Shown here one piece after another: positions 1 to 5,317 of a DNA stretch of 5,317 bases; within the stretch, counting starts at the first letter, position 1; each line of letters opens with the position of its first letter. Under the pieces are notes generated by a model. That model searched no databases. It saw only the letters and a program-made list of their open reading frames with translations, and was not told the DNA's origin. The position numbers and the translations under genes were made by a program. The stretch is from Campylobacterota bacterium (lineage in GTDB: Bacteria; Campylobacterota; Campylobacteria; Campylobacterales; Sulfurovaceae): the NCBI GenBank assembly GCA_015488875.1, contig WFMX01000145.1, positions 1-5,317 of the forward strand. The letters run 5' to 3'.

Positions 1-37
1 CCAAATCGGCTATTTCTATAGTTATAAAAAATTGTAA

Positions 38-175
38 AAGTGTAGATTGAACGGCAGGGTTGAATGTCTAGGTTTGACCAACTCCACAGGGAGTGGATAT
101 AGCTACGAAAACAGCATCTGGGGACATGGTGCCTTCCTGCCATCAAAACTAGAAAAATTGACAACATCAAGTTAG
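38..175 (+). pseudogene. Possible 3' end of an interrupted upstream coding sequence
   Basis: This frame is open for 45 codons and ends with TAG at 173-175. The translation looks protein-like (GLTNSTGSGYSYENSIWGHG, then AFLPSKLEKL), rich in Gly, Ser, Thr and aromatic residues rather than the Lys/Asn/Ile/Leu expected of random AT-rich DNA. It lacks an ATG; the only possible start is a TTG at 47-49 with no convincing ribosome binding site. An in-frame TAA at 35-37 separates it from the window edge. The next frame is open from base 3 to a TGA at 48-50, so a one-base shift near the A runs at 26-31 or 36-39 would join the two. It could be the frameshifted tail of a surface or pilin-like protein, a sequencing error, or chance. 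I do not recognise the family. Confidence 0.3.
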
Positions 176-187
176 TTTAGATAAAAT
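158..187 (+). promoter_or_regulatory. Predicted sigma-70 promoter of the moxR operon
   Basis: A perfect -35 hexamer TTGACA (158-163) is followed by 18 bases and a -10 hexamer TAAAAT (182-187, five of six matches to TATAAT). Transcription would start near 194-196, giving a leader of about 40 bases before the moxR start codon. The leader is very AT-rich and contains other -10-like strings (TATAAA at 193-198, TATGAT at 200-205), so the exact start point is uncertain. The -35 box overlaps the end of the interrupted reading frame upstream. No second promoter is evident before the later genes, which fits a single transcript. Confidence 0.6.
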
Positions 188-233
188 ACCTATATAAATT
201 ATGATTATATATTTTAATAGTTAGGGGTATTGT

Positions 234-1157
234 ATGATAGAAGATATTGAAAAGTTAATAGATAATATTCAGAGTGTTTTTATTGGTAAAGATGAGTCGG
301 TTAGATTGGTTGTAATCTCTCTCTTGGCAAAGGGGCATATCCTGATAGAGGATACTCCTGGCTTGGGCAAAACCATACTTGCTAGAGCTTTGTCTCAATC
401 CATCAGCGGTACTCTCAACCGTGTGCAGTGTACTCCAGATCTGTTGCCGTCAGATATCACAGGTGTCTCTATATATAATGAGAAAGAGCGAATCTTTGAG
501 TACAAAAAGGGGCCTATTTTTAGCAATATACTGCTCGTGGATGAGATCAATCGGACGACACCTCGTACACAATCTAGCCTATTAGAGGCTATGGGAGAGC
601 AGCAAGTCACTTCAGATGGAGAGACATATCATCTGGAGTCACCATTTATGGTGATAGCTACACAAAACCCTATAGAATTTCATGGTACTTATCCGCTACC
701 TGAAGCACAACTTGATAGATTTTTTATGCGTCTAAGCATAGGCTATCCTACTATCCAAGATGAGATCAAGATACTAGAGATGCAAGAGATAGTACATCCT
801 ATAGAAGCATTACAGCCTGTTATATCTGCCCAGAGTGTTCTCAAACTCCAAGAGCTTGTCACTCAGATCAAGATCAGCAGACTCGTACTAGAGTATATCA
901 CTTCTATCATCCATGCACTGAGAGAACATAAGTACCTACTCTATGGTGCAAGCCCTAGAGGCTCTATAGCTTTGATGCAGGCATCAAGAGCCTACGCGAT
1001 GGTAGAGGGCAAAGATTATGTAGATCCTCATATCATCAAAAAGATAGCCATTTTTGTATTGGCACACCGCATAGTGATAAAGCCACAGTACACCTCCACT
1101 ATCAGTGCTGAGGACATCATACTTGATGTACTCTCCAAAACAAAAGTACCTAGATAG
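234..1157 (+). CDS. moxR: MoxR-family AAA+ ATPase
   Basis: This is a 307-residue cytoplasmic ATPase of the MoxR branch of AAA+ proteins, close to the usual family length of about 320. Walker A is EDTPGLGKT (39-47) and Walker B is LLVDEINR (100-107, Asp103-Glu104). Sensor 1 is ATQNP (142-146), followed by PEAQLDRF (156-163) carrying the putative arginine finger Arg162. Sensor 2 is GASPRG (238-243, Arg242), in the helical lid subdomain. All nucleotide-binding and hydrolysis residues appear intact. The ATG is supported by AGGGG at 223-227, six bases upstream. MoxR proteins are believed to act as ATP-driven chaperones or remodellers for the DUF58 and other proteins encoded beside them, which matches the two genes downstream. 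The symbol is used at family level; the subfamily and the client were not determined. Confidence 0.95.
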   Translation: MIEDIEKLIDNIQSVFIGKDESVRLVVISLLAKGHILIEDTPGLGKTILARALSQSISGTLNRVQCTPDLLPSDITGVSIYNEKERIFEYKKGPIFSNILLVDEINRTTPRTQSSLLEAMGEQQVTSDGETYHLESPFMVIATQNPIEFHGTYPLPEAQLDRFFMRLSIGYPTIQDEIKILEMQEIVHPIEALQPVISAQSVLKLQELVTQIKISRLVLEYITSIIHALREHKYLLYGASPRGSIALMQASRAYAMVEGKDYVDPHIIKKIAIFVLAHRIVIKPQYTSTISAEDIILDVLSKTKVPR

Positions 1158-1175
1158 AGATGTAGGGTAGTAGCG

Positions 1176-2381
1176 ATGAAAACATTCAAATGGAACAGGA
1201 TGAGTGGCGTAGCTATGCTGATATTTGCTATATTTATCATCATCTACATGATCGCTTGGAACAGAGGACTCACGCTACTATATGTATTGGCAGCACTCAG
1301 TCTCGCGACACTCGTACTCTCTTTCATCGCTCCATACTTCAATATACTAGGTATAGATGCATCTATAGAGCATCCAAAAGAAGCATACCAAGGGGAGACA
1401 ATACCGATAACTATAACACTCACTTCCAAAGGCTTGTTGTCTAAATATTTTCTAGAGTTATGGTGGCAAACTACCTTTTTGGAGGAGAGTAGCCAAATGT
1501 TTTTTGTCGCTAAGCTAGGTAAGAAAAAGATACTCAAAGCAGATGTACTCTGTGAGATACGAGGGACACATCAGACTGGACCGCTATCTATAGAAAATAG
1601 TTTTCCCTTGGGTATCAATACATTTACGGTACTATTCCAAGATACCATCGGAGAGGTTATAGTTTTTCCAGCGTTTGTACCTATTTACAATTTTGCATTT
1701 AGTGCCGATGAGTCATCTATCCTGCATGGGGATATCAGTAGCTTACAAAAGGGTGGACACGATGAGTTCATCTCTATCCGAGAATACAAGGAGGGAGACT
1801 CACCACGCCACATTCATTGGCCCGCGAGTGCAAAGACAGGGGATCTGATGGTAAGAGAGTATCAAGATAGTCTCTCATCTAGTTTGGTGATCATACTTGA
1901 TCTGCACGAGAGCTATGATATCGGTACTGGCAAGGAGACCACGCTAGAGTATGCTATCACCATAGCCTCCTCACTCTCTCTCTACGCTCTCGACCAAGGC
2001 TACAGAGTCACTCTCTTTGGGCATGGGGAGGAGAAGATAGAGCTACTAGACATAGTCGGCAGTGAAAATCACATACAAATACTCAAAAGCTTGGCATATG
2101 CCAAGGGTGATGGAGACGAGAGCTATGATGATGTCATACACCATGTCCTTAGCTCTCACCAAAAGGGTGGGACTTTGGTACTCTTCGGCAATGGAGATCA
2201 ACAGCTCTATGACAAATTGAGTCTTTATGCCTCTAAGTTTTTCAAGCCTGTATTGTTCGACATCATAGGCGAGAGCTTCAGAAAAGAGCAGACTGATAAA
2301 GATTTTTTACTGGAAGATAGCCATAGACAGAGTCGATATACACTCAGAAAAGGGTGCGATATAGAGAGGATGTTTCTATGA
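1176..2381 (+). CDS. DUF58 domain-containing membrane protein
   Basis: This 401-residue protein begins with a basic N-terminus and two hydrophobic helices (about 12-28 and 32-55), so most of the chain probably faces the cytoplasm. Residues about 60-170 look like a beta-rich region. The DUF58 signature follows at 196-229, with REYKEGDSPRHIHWPASAK at 202-220 and VREY at 226-229. The C-terminal part (about 236-365) resembles a von Willebrand A fold, starting with LVIILDLHES (237-246). Its metal site is incomplete against the canonical DxSxS: Asp242 and Ser246 are kept but His244 replaces the middle serine. The gene starts 18 bases after moxR, with AGGG at 1164-1167 as a plausible ribosome binding site. 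DUF58 proteins are habitual partners of MoxR ATPases and are probably scaffolds or clients; the biochemical role is unknown. Length and motifs are typical of the family. Confidence 0.93.
   Translation: MKTFKWNRMSGVAMLIFAIFIIIYMIAWNRGLTLLYVLAALSLATLVLSFIAPYFNILGIDASIEHPKEAYQGETIPITITLTSKGLLSKYFLELWWQTTFLEESSQMFFVAKLGKKKILKADVLCEIRGTHQTGPLSIENSFPLGINTFTVLFQDTIGEVIVFPAFVPIYNFAFSADESSILHGDISSLQKGGHDEFISIREYKEGDSPRHIHWPASAKTGDLMVREYQDSLSSSLVIILDLHESYDIGTGKETTLEYAITIASSLSLYALDQGYRVTLFGHGEEKIELLDIVGSENHIQILKSLAYAKGDGDESYDDVIHHVLSSHQKGGTLVLFGNGDQQLYDKLSLYASKFFKPVLFDIIGESFRKEQTDKDFLLEDSHRQSRYTLRKGCDIERMFL
2365..2370 (+). promoter_or_regulatory. Ribosome binding site that sets the start of the TgpA-like gene
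   Basis: AGAGGA lies seven bases before the ATG at 2378, inside the end of the DUF58 gene. That ATG forms an ATGA overlap with the DUF58 stop (TGA at 2379-2381), the usual arrangement for translational coupling. The same frame extends upstream to a GTG at 2354, but that codon has no purine-rich site at the right distance and would add eight polar residues before a normal membrane-protein N-terminus. A second ATG at 2384 is possible but is less well spaced. Confidence 0.75.
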
Positions 2382-5056
2382 GTATGAGAAACAAAACTCT
2401 ATTCATCTCCCTCTTTTTTGCTGAAGCAATCCCTGTCTTTAGCCTGCTTCGGTATGTTGAATATAATCTAGTGCTGAGCCTGTTGTCTGTCTCGATTCTA
2501 GCTATTTCTCTACTCATGACTTGGAATAGAAAAGGTGAAAAACAAAAATTGATGGAGAGCATCAGATCTGTCATCGCACTTGTGGGTCTCATGATCACTA
2601 TCATGATCATCCCTATAGGTCTCTTTGAGTCTGGGATATTGGCGATCTCTATGGCTATGATGATAGGGATCAACCTTACCTTAAATAGTAGAAAAATGTT
2701 GGGGTATGCCTTACTGTTCTCCTTTATGTTACTATTATATACGAGTTCACTAGACTACAACTACTATTTCATAGCTATGATCGTGACCTATACATATGCT
2801 TTTTTTGCCACTCTCATAGCCAACTATTATCACCACAAGACCTCCCTAGGAAACAACTACAGTTCTGATGGCTCTAGTGGTTTTGTGTGGACTATCATGG
2901 CACTGATTGTATTTGTATTGTCTGTGGGGGCTGCGATATACTATCTGATACCTCAACCTAAAGCTCTACACTATGGTAAGCTGCCATTTGGCGGAGATCT
3001 GGAGTATCTAGGGGTAGAGGGTGAAACTACACCAAATAGCCCATTTTACAAAAACAAAATAGATCAACTTGCCTATTATGACGGAAAGAGCAAAGAGAAG
3101 AACCATAATAGCTATTTCCTATACAGCAGAGAGGCTAACACTACAGTATCTTATGATGGTACGATCAGCAAAGAGATGAAAAAGAGTATAATTCAAAAAA
3201 CCGATGCACTCAAAACAAAAAATGAAACAGAGAAGTCATCACACGATAAAAACAGCAGAGAGAAAGAGCTGGCGAAAAAGAAAGAGTTGGCAAAAAAGAG
3301 TAGCCAGAAGGAAAAAAAGCTAAAGCAAAAAAACAGACCAGCCTACTACTCCTACTACAAAAACTATGGTTCTAGCGAAGGAAACCGAACAGATGTACTC
3401 TTCGAGGTGATTGGACCTGATGCACGATTCTTGCGTGGTGAGAGCTATGACTATTTCGATATGCGTGGATGGCAACGAAGCATCAAGCATATGTGGAGCT
3501 TCAAGGTCAAAAATAACGAATACACAAACAGAAACAGTAGTGGCACAATATTTGACAACTACACTATCACTGTAAAAGGCAAATTGACAGGAAGAGCTAT
3601 CATACATAAGCCTACAGGTGTAAAAAAACTCTTTTTCCCAACAAATCTTTTGTATGTAGACCCTCAAGAGACATACTACGCCCCCCTACAATTGGCAGTC
3701 GGCACATACTACTCTATGAGTGCATCGCGAGAGAGATACTACGGATACGATATAGTAAATGGTATAGATATATGGTACAAAAAGCAATATCTCTCCATAC
3801 CTAAAGATCTTGACCCTAGAGTAGCCAGACTAGCAAAAAAAATCACAATGGACAAAAATACTCCTCTCGAAAAAGCAGAAGCTATCATCAGCTATTTCAG
3901 GAGTAACTATCTCTACAAAAATGAGAATATATACAACCCTCTACACAAGCAGACACTAGAGAGTATGCTCTTTGATACAAAGATGGGGAATGCTACACAG
4001 TTCAATACGGCACTTGTACTCATGCTTCGTTCGGTTGGGGTCTACACGAGGATAGCCACAGGCTACGCCCCTGGTGAATACAATGAAAATACACACTCAT
4101 ATATAGTGACACGAGAACATAGAGCTATATGGGCAGAGGTCTACATCAAAAATGGTAAATGGATCGTGCTACATGCGGCAGATGATGTAGCCTATGAGGG
4201 TGAAGCACTTATCAAACAAGCAGAGCAGATGAGGAGACTCTTCATAGCAGGTGCTTTTCTAGCCCTTCTACTGTTGGCAATACTCATATATCTTTTGCGA
4301 CCATTCATGCGGAGACACAGAGCTATATGGAATATAAAAAAGTATTACAAATCCGATGATATCAACTTCGTCATCAAGAGCTACATAGAGACAGTGAGCT
4401 ACTATGAATATCTCGGTGTAGACTCAGATATCGCTCATACTGTGCAAGAGTATAAAGAGTATATACAAAATCTACAAACAGAAGATAGTTATCTGATAGA
4501 GTATATCAGTATCTACTACAACCAAGCTCTATATAGTGGGGAGCTAGATCTCAAATTTGACAGAGATAGATATCTGGAGAGTGCCATATATCTGATAGAT
4601 AGCTCATCTAGCCATCATTATCCTACTAGTATATTTGGTAGACTTGAAGCCTCTGTAGGCAAAACCGCACTATCGCTATATATATTTATCTCTTTGTTTG
4701 TTGTCGTCATAGTGACTGGCTACTTGATGTCAGACCATGAAGAAAATAAAGCTTTCAAGACGATCTCTTCCAATAAAAACAAGGTATTTAACTCCAAGAT
4801 AAAAGAGACACTCTTGGAGTATGATAGATTTGATAAATACAAGGCGATGGCTATCGTAGTAGAGAAGGATTATGAGTATACCATGGGGTGGTCTTCTGCT
4901 CGTGCCTCACAAGCAAAAGCAAACAGTGATGCCATGGACAACTGCACAAAAGCCAAGATCAAAAAGAAGAGAACGATGGAGTGCAAACTCTACATGATTG
5001 ATGATGAGATTCAATTTTCTTCAACAATTATGCAACACCCAATAAGACGCAGATAA
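2378..5056 (+). CDS. TgpA-like membrane protein with catalytically dead transglutaminase domain
   Basis: This 892-residue protein has the TgpA architecture. Seven predicted helices lie at about 6-24, 30-49, 62-82, 84-100, 107-121, 129-150 and 168-190. A large periplasmic region (191-620) follows, then an eighth helix (621-640), a cytoplasmic DUF4129-like segment (641-762) and a ninth helix (763-783). Basic loops fall on the predicted cytoplasmic side throughout. Within the periplasmic part, LRGESYDYFDMRGW (352-365) matches the conserved TgpA strand region. The transglutaminase core runs from about 528 to 605 and includes LFDTKMG (531-537), LMLRSVGV (548-555) and TGYAPGEYN (561-569). By alignment the catalytic Cys is Ala539 (GNATQF), the His is Ala583 (RAIWAEV) and the Asp is His599 (KWIVLHA), so enzyme activity is not expected. 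A 109-residue tail (784-892) loosely resembles DUF4189 and holds the protein's only cysteines, Cys856 and Cys869. A lysine-rich stretch (272-320) is unusual. Family and topology are secure; the function is inferred to be structural or binding. Confidence 0.9.
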   Translation: MSMRNKTLFISLFFAEAIPVFSLLRYVEYNLVLSLLSVSILAISLLMTWNRKGEKQKLMESIRSVIALVGLMITIMIIPIGLFESGILAISMAMMIGINLTLNSRKMLGYALLFSFMLLLYTSSLDYNYYFIAMIVTYTYAFFATLIANYYHHKTSLGNNYSSDGSSGFVWTIMALIVFVLSVGAAIYYLIPQPKALHYGKLPFGGDLEYLGVEGETTPNSPFYKNKIDQLAYYDGKSKEKNHNSYFLYSREANTTVSYDGTISKEMKKSIIQKTDALKTKNETEKSSHDKNSREKELAKKKELAKKSSQKEKKLKQKNRPAYYSYYKNYGSSEGNRTDVLFEVIGPDARFLRGESYDYFDMRGWQRSIKHMWSFKVKNNEYTNRNSSGTIFDNYTITVKGKLTGRAIIHKPTGVKKLFFPTNLLYVDPQETYYAPLQLAVGTYYSMSASRERYYGYDIVNGIDIWYKKQYLSIPKDLDPRVARLAKKITMDKNTPLEKAEAIISYFRSNYLYKNENIYNPLHKQTLESMLFDTKMGNATQFNTALVLMLRSVGVYTRIATGYAPGEYNENTHSYIVTREHRAIWAEVYIKNGKWIVLHAADDVAYEGEALIKQAEQMRRLFIAGAFLALLLLAILIYLLRPFMRRHRAIWNIKKYYKSDDINFVIKSYIETVSYYEYLGVDSDIAHTVQEYKEYIQNLQTEDSYLIEYISIYYNQALYSGELDLKFDRDRYLESAIYLIDSSSSHHYPTSIFGRLEASVGKTALSLYIFISLFVVVIVTGYLMSDHEENKAFKTISSNKNKVFNSKIKETLLEYDRFDKYKAMAIVVEKDYEYTMGWSSARASQAKANSDAMDNCTKAKIKKKRTMECKLYMIDDEIQFSSTIMQHPIRRR
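3263..3298 (+). repeat. Tandem 18-bp repeat in the TgpA-like gene
   Basis: Two adjacent 18-base units (3263-3280 and 3281-3298) differ at two positions, both in third codon positions. Each encodes KELAKK (residues 296-301 and 302-307). The repeat sits in a Lys/Glu/Ser-rich, probably disordered periplasmic segment between the membrane bundle and the conserved TgpA periplasmic domain. It probably arose by slippage or local duplication and then diverged at synonymous sites. Confidence 0.8.
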
Positions 5057-5066
5057 GGAACTGTAT

Positions 5067-5138
5067 ATGGCAGGAACTAGGCAAACTTCTTATCCAATTA
5101 CTCTAGCTCCCACCATCTTGGCAATGCCAATGAATTAA
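5067..5138 (+). CDS. Possible 23-residue small ORF downstream of the operon
   Basis: An ATG at 5067 opens a 23-codon frame (MAGTRQTSYPITLAP, ending TILAMPMN) that stops at TAA 5136-5138. It is preceded by AAGGAA (5055-5060) at a six-base spacing, a ribosome binding site as good as that of any gene here; its first two bases are the last two of the TAA stop of the TgpA-like gene. Ribosomes finishing that gene could therefore reinitiate. The peptide has no recognisable motif and only a short hydrophobic stretch. It could be a real small protein, the truncated start of a lost gene, or chance. Confidence 0.3.
   Translation: MAGTRQTSYPITLAPTILAMPMN
5118..5130. repeat. Short inverted repeat TTGGC-AAT-GCCAA
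   Basis: Perfect 5-bp arms (5118-5122 and 5126-5130) flank three bases at the end of the possible small ORF. It could be an operator-like dyad or a small RNA hairpin. No T tract follows, so it is not a typical intrinsic terminator. It may be chance. Confidence 0.3.
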
Positions 5139-5171
5139 CGAATTTGAGAGAGCGTTAGGGGTCTGATGTAA

Positions 5172-5188
5172 GGTGTCAAAAAAACACC
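5172..5188 (+). terminator. Weak candidate intrinsic terminator after the operon
   Basis: GGTGT (5172-5176) pairs with ACACC (5184-5188) around a loop of seven bases (CAAAAAA). The sequence just after it is only moderately T-rich (ATTCATTCACTCTTTC) and has no run of T. The stem is short, so this is a weak candidate, but it is the best-placed hairpin between the operon and the window end. Confidence 0.25.
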
Positions 5189-5200
5189 ATTCATTCACTC

Positions 5201-5231
5201 TTTCTATTTCCACTATTTGGATATATAGAAA
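5201..5231. repeat. 7-bp inverted repeat TTTCTAT / ATAGAAA
   Basis: TTTCTAT at 5201-5207 is matched by its reverse complement at 5225-5231 with 17 bases between. AT-rich arms this short arise easily by chance. It is recorded because it sits just before the larger hairpin. Confidence 0.25.
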
Positions 5232-5242
5232 CGATACAGTTA

Positions 5243-5287
5243 GGGGACATTGGTTTTGTGAGCGAAGCGAATGAAACCTGTGTCCCC
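5243..5287. repeat. REP-like imperfect palindrome with GGGGACA / TGTCCCC arms
   Basis: GGGGACA (5243-5249) pairs with TGTCCCC (5281-5287). After a two-base internal mismatch, GGTTT (5252-5256) pairs with AAACC (5274-5278), giving 12 Watson-Crick pairs plus possible G-T pairs. The loop contains GAGCGAAGCGAA, with the unit GCGAA twice in a row. No T tract follows, so it is not a standard terminator. Short palindromes of this design are typical of REP elements or of the ends recognised by IS200-like (Y1) transposases. No transposase is present in the window, so that assignment is inference. Confidence 0.5.
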
Positions 5288-5317
5288 GCATAGTGACCGT
5301 TCGTCCCTGACTGCAAC

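Noticed and set aside
120..129. GGGGACATGG resembling the arm of the REP-like hairpin at 5243-5253
   Set aside because: Only one arm is present and the match is eight bases before diverging; coincidence is likely.
53..141. Structured RNA or riboswitch, from GGCAGG (53-58) / CCTGCC (136-141) pairing with an inner ACTCC-ACAG-GGAGT hairpin (81-94)
   Set aside because: It matches no RNA family consensus I know, and the same bases form a protein-like reading frame. It also lies upstream of the predicted transcription start.
2354..2380. Upstream GTG start for the TgpA-like gene
   Set aside because: No ribosome binding site at a suitable distance; the ATG at 2378 has AGAGGA seven bases upstream and an ATGA overlap with the preceding stop.
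4637..4666. Walker A-like string EASVGKT (757-763) in the TgpA-like protein
   Set aside because: The required Gly or Ala five positions before the GKT is Leu756, and no Walker B follows; it lies just before a membrane helix.
5020..5161. Possible integron attC site, from AACAATT-like bases near 5025 to GCGTTAGGGG at 5152-5161
   Set aside because: The 3' core does not fit GTTRRRY (last base G), the two ends pair poorly, and I find no matching inner boxes.
5166..5171. ATG after AGGGG at 5157-5161 as a gene start
   Set aside because: The next codon is TAA, so nothing beyond a start-stop can be made.
5103..5291. 62-codon minus-strand ORF
   Set aside because: It spans the palindromes, has no recognisable motif and has no credible ribosome binding site; probably chance.

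Overview
The window holds one compact plus-strand operon of three genes: a MoxR-family AAA+ ATPase (234-1157), a DUF58 membrane protein (1176-2381) and a large TgpA-like membrane protein with a transglutaminase-fold domain (2378-5056). The source looks like a Gram-negative bacterium. Moderate AT content, heavy use of ATA (Ile) and AGA (Arg) codons, clear Shine-Dalgarno sites and the gene set would suit Campylobacterota such as Sulfurovum-like lineages. That placement is an inference from style, not from a marker gene.

Bases 1-233 are the upstream region. They carry the apparent 3' end of an interrupted reading frame (38-175), a near-consensus sigma-70 promoter (TTGACA, 18-nt spacer, TAAAAT, 158-187) and an AGGGG ribosome binding site for the first gene. 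The second gene follows after 18 bases. The third overlaps the second by an ATGA junction, so the three products are probably made together. Bases 5057-5317 hold a possible 23-codon ORF with a strong ribosome binding site, several small inverted repeats and a 45-nt REP-like hairpin near the window end. I see no RNA gene, CRISPR array or complete mobile element.

MoxR-DUF58-TgpA is a known gene grouping, thought to act in envelope biogenesis or stress with MoxR as an ATP-driven chaperone or remodeller. The striking point here is that the transglutaminase-fold domain has lost its whole catalytic triad: Cys is Ala539, His is Ala583 and Asp is His599. The surrounding fold motifs and the spacing are kept. 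The protein also ends in an extra membrane helix and a small predicted periplasmic domain that contains the only two cysteines of all 892 residues. The best reading is a non-catalytic, possibly binding or scaffolding, version of TgpA.
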